A stretch of 64,000 nucleotides of DNA from Novosphingobium sp. Fuku2-ISO-50 (GTDB taxonomy: Bacteria > Pseudomonadota > Alphaproteobacteria > Sphingomonadales > Sphingomonadaceae), in contig NZ_KQ954292.1 in the NCBI RefSeq assembly GCF_001519055.1, positions 1 through 64,000 on the forward strand, written 5' to 3'. The notes beneath the pieces are model-generated. The model was not told the origin of the DNA. It was given only the letters and a program-made list of their open reading frames with translations, and searched no databases. Positions 45,714 to 56,217 of this stretch are shown here, in pieces (position 1 is the stretch's first letter; each line of letters starts with the position of its first letter). The position numbers were made by a program, and so were the translations under genes.

Positions 45714-46934
45714 TCAGATCATTTCTTTAAGCGGGACACTGGCATCGGCCAGCCGTTCGGGCGCGATCACGGCGCCGGTTTCGACCAGTTTCTTGCCCTG
45801 GACATAGTCCTTGACCGCGTTGACGCAATCGAGCGCGATGACGCGGCCCTGCTTCAGATAGATCACCGAAAAGCTGCGCGTCGCCGGATCGCCGCGCGTG
45901 ACGGTGGCATCATGGCCGATCGACAGGCCGACCGTCTGCAGCCGCAAGTCATACTGGTTCGACCAGAACCACGGCACCGCCTTGTAGACGACCGGATTGC
46001 CGGTGATCCCCTTGGCCACGGCAGTTGCCTGATCATTGGCATTCTGCACCGATTCGAGCCGGATCACCGCGCCGTCGGCATAGTCATTGGCATGCGCGGC
46101 GCAATCGCCGATGGCATAGATGTCGGGCAGGCTGGTGCGGCAATATTCGTCGACATCGACCCCGTTGCCGCCCTTGGCCCCGGCGGCGATCAGCGGCGCG
46201 GTCGCCGGGATGATGCCGATCCCGACAATGACGATCTCGGCGGGCAGCACTTCGCCATCGACCAGCCGCACGCCGGTCACTTTGCCGTCGGCGCCTTCAA
46301 GCGCGGCGACCGCGACATTGGTGCGCAGATCGACGCCATGGGCGCGATGTTCCGCCTCGTAAAACGCCGACAGCGCTTCGCCCGCAACGCGCGCCAACAC
46401 GCGCGGCAAGGCTTCGAGCAGCGTGACATGCACGCCGAACTTGGTCAGCACGGCGGCCGCTTCGAGCCCGATATAGCCGCCGCCGATGACCACCGCGCGC
46501 TTGGCCCCGGCATCGAGTTCGGCCATCAACCGGTCGGCATCGGCGCGCGTGCGCACCGCGTGAACCCCGCCGAGGTCATGCCCGTCGAGCGTCAACCGGC
46601 GCGGATCGCCGCCTGTCGCCCAGACCAGCGAGCCATAGGCGCGGGTTTCGCCATCGTCGGTGGTCACGCTCTTGGCCACGGGATCGACGCTGACGACTTC
46701 GCGCCCGAGCGTGAAAGTCACCTGCTTGTCCGCCCAGAACGCCGCCGGGCGGATCATGATCCGGTCAAAGGTCTTGTCGCGGGCGAGATATTCCTTGGAC
46801 AGCGGCGGGCGTTCATAAGGCAATTCCGGCTCGCGCCCGATCACTTCGATCGACCCTGCAAAGCCATTCTGGCGCAGCGCGATGGCGGTTTGCGCCCCGC
46901 CATGTCCTGCCCCCACGATCACCACATCTGCCAT
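45714..46934 (-). CDS. FAD-dependent ferredoxin/rubredoxin reductase-like protein
   Basis: This 406-residue flavoprotein has a FAD site [15 protein letters not shown] at about 8-22 and a second Rossmann motif [14 protein letters not shown] for NAD(P)[11 protein letters not shown] is the third FAD motif. Length and order match reductases that feed ferredoxins of P450 or dioxygenase systems. The CYP153-like P450 at 40888-42222 is a possible client on the same strand, but four genes intervene and no ferredoxin is present, so pairing is speculative. Confidence 0.88.
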   Translation of the reverse strand: MADVVIVGAGHGGAQTAIALRQNGFAGSIEVIGREPELPYERPPLSKEYLARDKTFDRIMIRPAAFWADKQVTFTLGREVVSVDPVAKSVTTDDGETRAYGSLVWATGGDPRRLTLDGHDLGGVHAVRTRADADRLMAELDAGAKRAVVIGGGYIGLEAAAVLTKFGVHVTLLEALPRVLARVAGEALSAFYEAEHRAHGVDLRTNVAVAALEGADGKVTGVRLVDGEVLPAEIVIVGIGIIPATAPLIAAGAKGGNGVDVDEYCRTSLPDIYAIGDCAAHANDYADGAVIRLESVQNANDQATAVAKGITGNPVVYKAVPWFWSNQYDLRLQTVGLSIGHDATVTRGDPATRSFSVIYLKQGRVIALDCVNAVKDYVQGKKLVETGAVIAPERLADASVPLKEMI

Positions 46935-47071
46935 TGCGTGCCTCTTGCCCCAAACTCGTTCGACCCAAACTCGTTCGAAGCGCCGGATTTGGGGAAAATG
47001 GGCCGCGCGTCAACCGATCGCTTTCAAAAATGGCCGCGATCGGCAAATTTTATTGCGTTCTCGCACGAAGC

Positions 47072-47158
47072 AGGCGGCACCGGCCCGCTCCCCCACCCGA
47101 CCACCCGACGATCGTACCTTGTGGGTGGTTGGGTTGGGAGAGCGGGCCGGTGCCGCCT
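47072..47158. repeat. GC-rich hairpin repeat, family A copy 2
   Basis: The arm starting AGGCGGCACCGGCCCGCTCC (47072 on) is mirrored by GGAGAGCGGGCCGGTGCCGCC... ending at 47158, with a few mismatches near the loop. It sits immediately after the glutamate dehydrogenase stop and may terminate it. Same family as 38697-38778 and 58214-58299. Confidence 0.82.
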
Positions 47159-47170
47159 GACGCAACAGAC

Positions 47171-50100
47171 CTAACGCATCAAAAACGTGCGCGCCTGGCT
47201 TGCCAATTGCGCCAGCATTGCCGGAGCGACGCCGCCGCTTGCCTGCGCGCGGGCGATCAGCGCGCGAAATTGCGCAATCGCCCCGGCATGGGTCTTGAGC
47301 CAGGCCGCCGTATGGACCGCCGGATCGGCGCTGCCCGCGCGAGCCAGAAATTCCAGCCGCATCTGCTGAAAATCGCGCGCGAGACCCGCGACCAGCAGGC
47401 GCTCCCACGGGTCCGACGGGCTCGATTTGCTGGCCGCCTGTTGCGCCCAGTCGAGCCCGAGCGCGGCGCCAAGGTCGGCAAAGGCCCCGGTCAGCGCGGT
47501 CGCATCGACTTTCCGCTCGGCGGCAAGGTGCGCCAGACCGATCGCGCCATCGAGGTCATAGAGATGCACCACGCGCGCGGCGATCTCGGCGGGCACGCCT
47601 GCCCCGGCCAGTTCCGCCGCCAGCCGCCGCCCTTCGGCCTGCGCCTCGCCGCGCAAGAGTTCGGCGGCGGTATGCGACAACAGGCCGACCCCGCCCGCCA
47701 GATCCTCGATCAGATCATCGATCGCTTCGGTCCCGTGCCCGGCGCGCAGGACATCGGCGATATGGCCGCGCACGGCCCGCGCCATACGGTCGAACATCGC
47801 CAGACGCGCTTCTTCGGGCATGTCCGCCCGATCGAGCAGAGCCCAGGTCGTGTCGCAATCAAGCAGTCGCTCGGCAGCAACGAAAGCCGCCGCGACTTGT
47901 GCAAGGCTGCAGCCTTCTTCTTCGACCAGTTCAAAGGGATGCACCGGGCCGAGCCGGTTGACGATACGATTGGCCAGCTTTGTCGCGATGATTTCGCGCC
48001 GCAGCCGATGGTGGACGATCTCCGTCTCGAAATCCTCGTGCATCGCCGGGGGGAAGGCGGCGATCAGCTCGCTTTCGAGCACCGGATCATCGACCACATC
48101 GCTCTCTTCGAGCGCGCGCTGCAAGGCGAGCTTGGCCGTCGAGAGCACCACGGCGAGTTCCGGCCGCGTAAAGCCATGGCCCGAGGCCGCGCGCCGGGCA
48201 TACTCCTCCGCCTCGGCCAGCCCTTCGGTCGCGCGATCGAGCTCACCGGCATCTTCGAGCACGTCGATCAACCGCAACAGCGCGGGCACCGCCGCCGCGC
48301 CGCCGCGCTCGGCAACCGACAGCGCCAAAGTCTGCAGGCGATTGTCCGCCAGCACCAGGTCCGACACCGCGTCGGTCATGTCGGACAACAGCGCGACGCG
48401 CCCGTCCTCGTCCAGCTTGCCCGCGCGCTTGGCAGCGGCGAGCGCGATCTTGATATTGACCTCGTTGTCCGAGCAATCGACCCCGGCGGAATTGTCGATG
48501 AAATCGGTGTTGATCCGCCCGCCGGCACCACCGGCGCCGACAAGCGCAAACTCGATCCGCGCGGCCTGGGTCATGCCCAGATTGGCGCCTTCGCCGACCG
48601 CGCGCGCGCCCACTTCGTTTGCCGCGATGCGGATCGGGTCATTGGCCGGATCGCCCACGGTGACGTTGTTTTCGCTCGAAGCGCGGACATAGGTGCCGAT
48701 ACCGCCAAACCACAAGAGATCGGCCTTGGCGCGCAAGATCGCGGAAATCAGCGATTCGGGGTCAATCTCGGCTTGTGCGAGCCCCAGCATCGCGCGCACT
48801 TCGTCGCTGAGCGGAATCGCTTTCAGACTGCGCGGAAAAATGCCGCCGCCGCGCGAAAGCAGGTCGCGGTCATAATCGTCCCAGCTCGACCGGGGCAAGG
48901 CGAACAGCCGCGCGCGCTCGCCCCAGGCCGCCGCCGGATCGGGAGCGGGATCGAGAAACACGTGGCGATGGTCAAACGCGGCGACCAGCCGGATCGCCTG
49001 GCTCAACAGCATGCCGTTGCCGAACACGTCGCCCGACATGTCGCCCACACCGATGACGCGCACCGGGTCGGTCTGCACATCGACGCCCAGTTCGCGGAAG
49101 TGGCGCTGCACCGAAATCCACGCCCCGCGCGCGGTAATGCCCATCGCCTTGTGATCATAGCCTTTCGAGCCGCCGCTGGCGAAGGCATCGTCGAGCCAGA
49201 AGCCGTGCGCTTCGGCAATCGCATTGGCGACATCGGAAAAGGTCGCCGTGCCCTTGTCGGCCGCGACGACGAAATAGGGATCATCGCCATCGCGCCGGAC
49301 AACGCCCTCGGGATGAGCCACCGCGCCTGCGACCAGATTGTCGGTCACCGACAGCAGCGCGCGGATAAACACCTGATAGCTGCCGCGCCCTTCGGCCAGC
49401 CAGCCATCGCGATCGCGCGACGGATTGGGCAATTGCTTGGGATAGAACCCACCCTTGGCCCCGGTCGGCACGATTACCGCGTTCTTCACCCGCTGCGCCT
49501 TCATCAGGCCGAGCACTTCGGTGCGGAAATCGTCGCGCCGGTCGGACCAACGCAAGCCGCCGCGCGCAATCGGCCCGGCGCGCAAGTGAATCCCCTCGAC
49601 ACGGGGCGAATAGACAAAGATCTCGCGCCACGGCACCGGGCGCGGCAGGCCGGGGACATCTGCGGAATCGATCTTGAACGCGAGCGCTTCCTGCCCGGCG
49701 GGGGCAAAGGCGTTGGTGCGCAAGATCGCCGCAATGGCCGCATGAAATGCGCGCAACAGGCGATCGTCGCTGATCGCCGCGACTTGCGCGAGCCCGGCGC
49801 GGATCGCGCTTTCGGCTGCCGCAGCCGCCTCGTCGCGATGGCCGACAAAGGCCGGATCGTGGCGCGCGACAAACAGATCGATCAAGCCGCGCGTCACCGG
49901 CGCGGCGTGGTGCAAGGCGGCAACCGCTGTCGCCAGGCTGGCCGACAGTCCGGTCTGACGCAGATAGCGGAACCACGCGCGCAGCCAGTTTGCCTCGCGC
50001 GGGGACAGGCCAACACTCGTGATCAGGCGGTTGAAGCTATCATCTTCCGCCCCGCCATTGAGCACGGCGGCCAACGCGTCCTCGATTTCACCCTTGCGCG

Positions 50101-51877
50101 CCAGCAGCGCATCGCCATCGGTATCGGCGGGCGCGGCGACAAGGAAATCGTGGATATGGCCGAGCTTGCCCTTGGCCAGCGCAGTCGCCACTTCCTGCAT
50201 GACCTTGAAACCGAAGTTTTCCAGCACCGGCACCGCGTCGGACAACACGATCGCGCCGTCGCGCTGATAGAGTTTCAGCCGCAAGCCTTCTTCGGCGCCC
50301 ATCCGGTGCAGCCGCGCCGCACGATGCGGCGCGCCGCCGCCATGAAGCACGCGCAGCACGCGAATGTCGTCCGCCGCCTCCGCCGGGCCATAGGCATGGC
50401 GATAGCCGATGGGAAAGCTGTCGGCATAGCGCGCCGCGATCGCCGCCGCGCGCGAAGGATCTTCGGACTTGGCCAATTCGGCCTCGACCCCGACTTCCCA
50501 GCCGCGCACCATCGCCTGAAGCGCGTGATCGAGCGCGGTGGCGTCGAGTTCGCTGCTGCCGTCGCGAATATCGAGCACAAAGCGGATGATGGCGAGCGCA
50601 TTGCCATCGACTTGCAGGCTCCAGTCGATCACCGGCGCCCCGGCGGCATCTTCGAGCATTGCCTGCACCCGCTGGCGCACTTCGGTCGATTGCACATCGC
50701 GCGGCAGCCAGACAAAGGCGAACAGATGCCGCGCGAGCGGCGCCTGGACCAGCTCCAGACGCGGGCGAGGCCGATCGAGCAGGCTCATCATCGTGGTCGC
50801 GATGCGTTCGAGATCGTCATCGGCAAAGCTGATCAACAAGTCGTGCGGCAAAGCGGTCAGCGCATGGACCAGCGCCTTGCCCGCATGGCCCTGCGGCGCA
50901 ATACCGAGCCGGGTAGTCAGGCTTTCAAGCTGACTGCGCATCAGCGGAACGCGATCGGGCGAGGCAGACAGCGCCCCGCTGGTCCACACCCCGGCATGGA
51001 CCGACAGCGCGACGACTTGCCCTTTTTCCATTATCGGCACGATGAACAAGTCGAGCGGGACAAAGCGATGCACCCGCGCCAGCCGGTTGGCCTTGACCAC
51101 CAGAGGCACACGGGCCGGAGCGCCCTGACCATCGCCGTCGAACCAGGCAAAGGCGCGCGCGTAGGATTCCTCGCTCAGCAACGGGGCATGGCTCGCGCGA
51201 CAGATCCCCAGCCGGCCTTCGGGGCTCCCGTCGCGGCGGCACACCACCCGGCCCAGCTGGGTCAGCATGCCATCGGCCAACCAGCGCATCAGCGCCGCCG
51301 CCTCGGCATCGGGCAATGTCCGCGCATCGTCGAGCATCGCCGCCTGCAGTTGCGACCAGTCGGCCACGGCGGCATGAACGTCGGCCAGCGTGCGGTGAAT
51401 GTCCTCGACCAATGCGCGCCGGGCGCGGGCATCGACTCGCTCGGTTTCGAGATAGATCATCGATTCGCGCAGTTCGCCGATCGCTTCGCCATCGGGCAGC
51501 GCGCAAAGCCGCCCTTCCGGGTCGCGGCGCACCGCCAGCACCGGATGGACCAGCCGATCGATCGCCAGACCATGCTGAGTCACTGTGGCGCAGACCGAAT
51601 CGACCAGAAACGGCATGTCATCATTGATCACCGCGATGCGCAGGCAACGTGGGCTGGCATCGGTCCCGGCCACACTTTCGATCGCCAGCGAAGGCTCCGC
51701 GCCCTTGCGCCGCGCCGCCGCACGCAGCGTAAAGCGCGCCGCCTCGGCAAGTCGGGCGGCATCGAAGTCGGCCGCTTCGGACGGAAGCAGCGAATCGGCG
51801 AACCGTTGCGCCAGCGTGGCTTCGAGCGAGAGCCCGGACACTTGATCGGGATATGCGGTATCGGTCAGCGTGGCCAT
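47171..51877 (-). CDS. gdhB: NAD-specific glutamate dehydrogenase, large (~180 kDa) type
   Basis: This 1568-residue protein is the L_180 class of NAD-glutamate dehydrogenase, which converts glutamate to 2-oxoglutarate and ammonium. The first 700 residues form regulatory ACT-like regions (CLRIAVINDDMPFLVDSVC...). The catalytic domain lies at about 700-1250: GPIARGGLRWSDRRDDFRTEVLGLMKAQRVKN, VPTGAKGGFYPKQ, GVGDMSGDVFGNGM. A helical tail follows. Such enzymes are allosteric and serve catabolism of glutamate. Start: MATLTDTAYPD at 51877. An AT-rich stretch at 51917-51957 holds the probable promoter. Confidence 0.95.
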   Translation of the reverse strand: MATLTDTAYPDQVSGLSLEATLAQRFADSLLPSEAADFDAARLAEAARFTLRAAARRKGAEPSLAIESVAGTDASPRCLRIAVINDDMPFLVDSVCATVTQHGLAIDRLVHPVLAVRRDPEGRLCALPDGEAIGELRESMIYLETERVDARARRALVEDIHRTLADVHAAVADWSQLQAAMLDDARTLPDAEAAALMRWLADGMLTQLGRVVCRRDGSPEGRLGICRASHAPLLSEESYARAFAWFDGDGQGAPARVPLVVKANRLARVHRFVPLDLFIVPIMEKGQVVALSVHAGVWTSGALSASPDRVPLMRSQLESLTTRLGIAPQGHAGKALVHALTALPHDLLISFADDDLERIATTMMSLLDRPRPRLELVQAPLARHLFAFVWLPRDVQSTEVRQRVQAMLEDAAGAPVIDWSLQVDGNALAIIRFVLDIRDGSSELDATALDHALQAMVRGWEVGVEAELAKSEDPSRAAAIAARYADSFPIGYRHAYGPAEAADDIRVLRVLHGGGAPHRAARLHRMGAEEGLRLKLYQRDGAIVLSDAVPVLENFGFKVMQEVATALAKGKLGHIHDFLVAAPADTDGDALLARKGEIEDALAAVLNGGAEDDSFNRLITSVGLSPREANWLRAWFRYLRQTGLSASLATAVAALHHAAPVTRGLIDLFVARHDPAFVGHRDEAAAAAESAIRAGLAQVAAISDDRLLRAFHAAIAAILRTNAFAPAGQEALAFKIDSADVPGLPRPVPWREIFVYSPRVEGIHLRAGPIARGGLRWSDRRDDFRTEVLGLMKAQRVKNAVIVPTGAKGGFYPKQLPNPSRDRDGWLAEGRGSYQVFIRALLSVTDNLVAGAVAHPEGVVRRDGDDPYFVVAADKGTATFSDVANAIAEAHGFWLDDAFASGGSKGYDHKAMGITARGAWISVQRHFRELGVDVQTDPVRVIGVGDMSGDVFGNGMLLSQAIRLVAAFDHRHVFLDPAPDPAAAWGERARLFALPRSSWDDYDRDLLSRGGGIFPRSLKAIPLSDEVRAMLGLAQAEIDPESLISAILRAKADLLWFGGIGTYVRASSENNVTVGDPANDPIRIAANEVGARAVGEGANLGMTQAARIEFALVGAGGAGGRINTDFIDNSAGVDCSDNEVNIKIALAAAKRAGKLDEDGRVALLSDMTDAVSDLVLADNRLQTLALSVAERGGAAAVPALLRLIDVLEDAGELDRATEGLAEAEEYARRAASGHGFTRPELAVVLSTAKLALQRALEESDVVDDPVLESELIAAFPPAMHEDFETEIVHHRLRREIIATKLANRIVNRLGPVHPFELVEEEGCSLAQVAAAFVAAERLLDCDTTWALLDRADMPEEARLAMFDRMARAVRGHIADVLRAGHGTEAIDDLIEDLAGGVGLLSHTAAELLRGEAQAEGRRLAAELAGAGVPAEIAARVVHLYDLDGAIGLAHLAAERKVDATALTGAFADLGAALGLDWAQQAASKSSPSDPWERLLVAGLARDFQQMRLEFLARAGSADPAVHTAAWLKTHAGAIAQFRALIARAQASGGVAPAMLAQLASQARTFLMR

Positions 51878-52086
51878 AATGTTCCTTCCCCGCGCAGCCT
51901 GCCCTCACTGGAGATGCTTATTATTATATTACATAGCTACGCATTATTCGAATAGAGCTATCCGCACCCGCCAAGACGTGCAAGCCTCTTCAGGCCTGCA
52001 ATCCCTAACGTCCGCGCATTAACCTGTGATTGCAGCCCCCCACTCGTGGCTTTGCCTATCCGGCCAACATATCCGTACAGGCATGG

Positions 52087-53076
52087 TCAGCCGACCAGAT
52101 CGCGCACCGCCGCCATCGTCAAGGCCAGGCTGCGGCGGCGCAAGGCCGGGTCGAATGTCGCGCCGGCCACGATCAGTTCGTCGGCGCGGGTGCGTTCCTG
52201 AAACGCGGCCAGCCGGTCGGCAACCGTGCGCGGGGAACCGATCGCCGAAACCTGTCGCATGTGATCGAGCATGGCGCGTGACGGGGCGGGCAGGCTGTCG
52301 CGATAGCCCGGCACCGGCGGCGGCAGACGCCCGGGGGTGCCGCTGCGCAAGCGGACAAACGACTGATCCATCGAACTGGCCAGCAAGACGGCTTCTTCAT
52401 CGCTGTCGGCGGCGAGCACGTTGATCGCGGCCATGACATGCGGCGCATCAAGCGTCGCCGAAGGCTGAAACCGTTCGCGATAGAGCGTCAGCGCCGCGTC
52501 GAGATGATCGGGGGCAAAATGCGAGGCAAAGGCATAAGGCAGCCCGAGCATCGCCGCGAGCTGCGCGCCGAACAGGCTCGATCCCAGGATCCACAGCTCG
52601 GGATGCGCGCCGAGGCCGGGATTCGCCTGAAGCGGCAGGCGCGGATCACCGGCAAATTGCGCCTGCAATTCGACGACATCGCCCGGAAAATCCTCGGCCG
52701 AGCGGTTCACGTCCTTGTGCAAGGCACGCGCAACGCGCTGATCCGCCCCCGGCGCGCGGCCAAGGCCAAGATCGACACGACCGGGGAACAAGGCGTCGAG
52801 CGTGCCGAACTGTTCGGCGATCACCAGCGGATTGTGATTGGGCAGCATGATCCCGCCCGCGCCGATGCGGATGGTCTGCGTGGCATGGCCGACATGCGCC
52901 AGCACGACCGCTGTCGCCCCGCCCGCGATCCCTTCCATGCCGTGATGTTCGGCGATCCAATAGCGATGATAGCCCGCCTCTTCGGCAGCGCGCGCCAACA
53001 GCGCGGCATCGGCAAAGGCGCGGGCCAAAGTGCCGCCTTCTACCACGGGGACGAGGTCGAGCACCGAGAGTTTCAT
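52087..53076 (-). CDS. LLM-class flavin-dependent oxidoreductase (luciferase-like)
   Basis: This 329-residue protein has the luciferase-like TIM barrel: KLSVLDLVPVVEGGT at the N-terminus, YHRYWIAEHHGMEGIAGGATAVVLAHVGHATQTIRIGAGGIMLPNH, and LFPGRVDLGLGRAPG. These are typical of the MsnO8-like subgroup that uses reduced FMN. Substrate unknown. The start at 53076 (MKLSVLDL) is preferred over an upstream in-frame extension. It follows the TPR-protein stop by 19 bases on the same strand. Confidence 0.88.
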   Translation of the reverse strand: MKLSVLDLVPVVEGGTLARAFADAALLARAAEEAGYHRYWIAEHHGMEGIAGGATAVVLAHVGHATQTIRIGAGGIMLPNHNPLVIAEQFGTLDALFPGRVDLGLGRAPGADQRVARALHKDVNRSAEDFPGDVVELQAQFAGDPRLPLQANPGLGAHPELWILGSSLFGAQLAAMLGLPYAFASHFAPDHLDAALTLYRERFQPSATLDAPHVMAAINVLAADSDEEAVLLASSMDQSFVRLRSGTPGRLPPPVPGYRDSLPAPSRAMLDHMRQVSAIGSPRTVADRLAAFQERTRADELIVAGATFDPALRRRSLALTMAAVRDLVG

Positions 53077-53095
53077 CGCGTTATCGCCTATATTT

Positions 53096-53989
53096 CTAGG
53101 GTGTAGGGCTCGATGTGGGGCGGGAGGCCCCAGGATCAAGGGCCGGATCAAGGGGCGCCGACGTGTCTGGGCCCAGTTGCGACAGATAGCCGCGCGCGGT
53201 TCCCGCCTCGACGCTGTCGGGCGCGGTGGCGATCACCGAATTCCACGATTTGCGCGCCGCCGCCTCGTGCCCGGCCAGTTCGGCGATCACCCCTGCTTCC
53301 AGCCCGATCGCGGGATCGCGCGGATCGATCGTGGCCGCGGTTTCGATATAGCCCTGCGCGCCGGCAAGATCATGCCCCCGCCGCGCCAGAGTGGCCGACA
53401 ACAGGAACACCCCGGCATCGCCCGGAGCCAGCCGCCGCGCTTCGGCCAGCGCGGTCGCGGCCTGTGCCGTCTGACCTTGCGTGACAAGCGCGCGGGCGCG
53501 GTCTGCCTCGATCGCCCCGCGCGCCGGGGCCTCGTCATAATCCTTCACGGCCAGCGCGCGGTCGAACCAGTCCAGCGCATGGACCGGATCGCCATTGGCC
53601 AGCGCGGCATTGCCCGCCATTGCCATCAGCGGCACGGCCGAGGCGATCTGCCCGGCCGGGATCGCCGCGACGGCATCGGCAAAGGCGCTTTGTGCCCCGG
53701 CGAAATCACCCGTGTCCGACAGGATCAGGCCAAGGCACTGATCGGCCCGCGCGCGCGCCTCGGGCGTCGTCGCGCGCGACAGCCAGTCGCGCGCATAAGC
53801 GAGGCCGATCGTCGAATCGGCGCGCGCACGCGCCATACATTCGCCCAGCGGGTCGACAGGGAGCGGCGGCGCAGCGGTTTTCGCCGCATCGCGCCGCTGT
53901 TGCGTGATCACCGGGAGCGGCGCCTGATTGTACGAATGAATATCCGGCCCGATCTGCATCAACAGGGCAATCGGCAGCAAGACGATCAT
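53096..53989 (-). CDS. TPR-repeat protein with N-terminal signal-like segment
   Basis: This 297-residue protein starts MIVLLPIALLMQIGPDIHSYNQAP, a probable signal peptide or anchor. It then carries three to four tetratricopeptide repeats from about 80 to 270 (LGLILSDTGDFAGAQSAFADAV, GNAALANGDPVHALDWFDRAL, ALVTQGQTAQAATALAEARRL, GHDLAGAQGYIETAATIDP). It is predicted to be a periplasmic protein-protein adaptor; the partner is unknown. Its ATG overlaps the hydrolase stop (ATGA), so translation is coupled. Confidence 0.78.
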   Translation of the reverse strand: MIVLLPIALLMQIGPDIHSYNQAPLPVITQQRRDAAKTAAPPLPVDPLGECMARARADSTIGLAYARDWLSRATTPEARARADQCLGLILSDTGDFAGAQSAFADAVAAIPAGQIASAVPLMAMAGNAALANGDPVHALDWFDRALAVKDYDEAPARGAIEADRARALVTQGQTAQAATALAEARRLAPGDAGVFLLSATLARRGHDLAGAQGYIETAATIDPRDPAIGLEAGVIAELAGHEAAARKSWNSVIATAPDSVEAGTARGYLSQLGPDTSAPLDPALDPGASRPTSSPTP

Positions 53990-54759
53990 GCGGCACTTCC
54001 TTTGGCATCCGATTCGACCAGCCCCGCCAGCGTGGCCAGCAACAAGGCCATGTCGGCATTGCGCGACAGGCGATGATCGCCGTCCTTGATCAGGTGGATC
54101 TGCACATCGGCTGAACGAAGCGCGGCGGCAAGGCGCAAGGCAATTGCCCACGGCACATCGGCATCCGCTTGCCCCTGAAGCAGGCGCACCGGCCCGTCGA
54201 AGGCAATCGGTCGCCCAAGCAGGCAACGCGCCTGACCATCGGCCCAGAACGCGGGATACATCGGCGTCGGTTCGGGGCCATAGGGGCTTTCGTCATGGAC
54301 CACTTGGCCCGCCGCCAGCGCCGCTTTGGCCGCCGGATCGCGCCCCCAGTCGGTAAAATCGGGCGCGGCGGCGATCCCCACCAGCCCGGCAATGCGCGCG
54401 CCCAGCGCCTCGGCAAGCAGCAGCATCAGCCAGCCGCCCATGCTCGATCCGATCAGCACGACGCGATCGAGCCCGCAATGATCGATCAGCGCCGCGACTT
54501 CGCCGCACCAGCGCGACAATGTGCCATCGGCAAAATCGCCATCGCTCTGCCCGCAGCCCGAATAGTCGAGCAACAGACACCCATGCCCCCGCCGCACCGC
54601 CCAATCGAACACCGCGCCCGCCTTGGTTCCGCCCATGTCCGACATGTACCCGGGCAGAAACACCACTGTCGGCCCGGTTCCGGCGAGATGACGATAGGCC
54701 AGCCGCCGTCCATCGGGCAGCGTATAGAACGAATGGGGCGCGCAAGGATCCGTGACCAT
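53986..54759 (-). CDS. Alpha/beta hydrolase (ABHD10-like)
   Basis: This 257-residue hydrolase has the nucleophile elbow GSSMGG, an oxyanion segment VFLPGYMSDMGGTKA, acid residue in QADADVPW, and the catalytic His in IKDGDHRLSR. The fold and length resemble ABHD10-type thioesterases, which remove acyl groups from proteins or small molecules. ATG at 54759 (MVTDPCAP) is chosen over GTG/ATG extensions. First gene of a leftward run: hydrolase, TPR protein, LLM oxidoreductase. Confidence 0.85.
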   Translation of the reverse strand: MVTDPCAPHSFYTLPDGRRLAYRHLAGTGPTVVFLPGYMSDMGGTKAGAVFDWAVRRGHGCLLLDYSGCGQSDGDFADGTLSRWCGEVAALIDHCGLDRVVLIGSSMGGWLMLLLAEALGARIAGLVGIAAAPDFTDWGRDPAAKAALAAGQVVHDESPYGPEPTPMYPAFWADGQARCLLGRPIAFDGPVRLLQGQADADVPWAIALRLAAALRSADVQIHLIKDGDHRLSRNADMALLLATLAGLVESDAKGSAA

Positions 54760-54838
54760 GGCGCCGTGGTAGTCGTGCCGGGCGGCGGCGAAAAGGGACT
54801 TATCCCGCAATTAACCCCCGTCGGTGTATAGCCCCGCC

Positions 54839-56137
54839 ATGCTTGACCGTCTTGCCAACCGGTTTGTCGCCCTGCTGATGGCGCCGCGCGCGCTGCCCGT
54901 GCTGTTTGCGCTGTTCCTCGTCCCGCGCGCAGTGATGATCGCCTGCGCGGTGACGCCTTCGTCGGATGCCGACTGGTACTATGGCCATGGCGCGATGCTG
55001 GCGCATGGGCTGGGCTATCTCAACGGGCGCGGGATGCCGACGGCGTTCTGGCCGGTGGGCTGGCCCTGGCTGCTTTCGCTCGGCTTTCGCGTGCTGGGCG
55101 TATCGATCTGGACGGTCGGCGCGATCAACTGGCTTGCCTCGGCGCTGACGGCATGGCTGACGCTCGATCTCGGGCGACGACTGACGGGGTCGGAACTGGG
55201 CGGGTCAGAACTGGCTGGGCGGATCGGCCTGCTGGCGCTGGCGGTCTATCCCAATTCCATCCTCTATGTCCCGCTCGCACTGACCGAAACGACCTATACC
55301 GCGCTGTTGATGGCCGGGATCTGGCTGATGGTCGCGCGGCGCGACTGGGCGGCGACGGGCGCGGCGGGGCTGATTTTCGGGATTGCCACGCTGGTCAAGG
55401 CGCAGACGCTGGTGATCGTGCCGGCGATCCTGCTCATCATGCTCTTGCGCGAGGGGCAGGTGTGGCGCCGCATGCCGCTGGTCGCCGCGCGGGGGATGGT
55501 CGTCCTGCTTGCCGCCGCGCTGGTCATTGGCCCGTGGACCTTGCGCAATCATCGCGAGCTGGGCGCGTGGGTGACGGTTTCGACCAACGGCGGGATCACC
55601 CTCTTGACCGGAAACAACGACAGCGCGCGCGGCGGCTATACCCCCGACGATCCGCTGGTGCATCGGCTCGATCCGCTGAAAGACACCGACGAAGTGGCCT
55701 ATGACGCACAGGCGCGGCGGCTCGGCACCGACTGGATCAAGGCGAATCCGGCGCGGTTTGCCGCGCTGGCACCGCTGAAAGTCTGGCACTTGTGGGGCCC
55801 GGATGGCGAAGGGCAATGGGCCTATGAAACCGGATCGTGGGCGTTCCGCGCCGCGCCGCATGCCTTTCTTGCCGTTCGCGCGGCCAATCAGGTGTGGTAC
55901 TGGCTTTTGCTGATCGCCTTTGCCGCAGCGCCCTGGCGCATTGTGGCCTTGCGGCATGGCGAGGGCCGCCGCGTAATCGACTGGTGGATGGTCGCTTATG
56001 TCGTCGCGCTGTTTCCGACCGCGATCGCGGTGGTCTTTTCGGGGCAGTCGCGGTTTCATTATCCGGCGATGCCGTTTGTCTGCCTGATCGCGGGCTGGCT
56101 CGTCGCCGATTGGCTGTCGCGCCGCGTCCGCGCCTGA
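54839..56137 (+). CDS. GT39-like polytopic glycosyltransferase
   Basis: This membrane protein of 432 residues has ten to eleven hydrophobic helices and an early periplasmic loop [21 protein letters not shown] (the acidic residue in the PMT_2 catalytic place). [15 protein letters not shown] follows. It resembles ArnT/PMT_2-type enzymes that use polyprenyl-phosphate sugars. The 15-bp imperfect duplication at 55187-55216 encodes [11 protein letters not shown] in a loop. A GTG at 54824 would add five residues. It lies 80 bases upstream of thrS on the same strand. Confidence 0.82.
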   Translation: MLDRLANRFVALLMAPRALPVLFALFLVPRAVMIACAVTPSSDADWYYGHGAMLAHGLGYLNGRGMPTAFWPVGWPWLLSLGFRVLGVSIWTVGAINWLASALTAWLTLDLGRRLTGSELGGSELAGRIGLLALAVYPNSILYVPLALTETTYTALLMAGIWLMVARRDWAATGAAGLIFGIATLVKAQTLVIVPAILLIMLLREGQVWRRMPLVAARGMVVLLAAALVIGPWTLRNHRELGAWVTVSTNGGITLLTGNNDSARGGYTPDDPLVHRLDPLKDTDEVAYDAQARRLGTDWIKANPARFAALAPLKVWHLWGPDGEGQWAYETGSWAFRAAPHAFLAVRAANQVWYWLLLIAFAAAPWRIVALRHGEGRRVIDWWMVAYVVALFPTAIAVVFSGQSRFHYPAMPFVCLIAGWLVADWLSRRVRA

Positions 56138-56217
56138 AACGCCTTCTGCCCCCTTCCGAAACCGCGCGCTTTCTGCCAAAGCGACCGCCTTACCGCGAAA
56201 AGGCGAGTTTCAGTCCC

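Noticed and set aside
46934..51955. 1673-codon open frame on the plus strand
   Set aside because: It is the antisense shadow of the glutamate dehydrogenase gene. Its His/Gln/Arg-rich sequence has no domain, whereas the minus frame has clear catalytic motifs.
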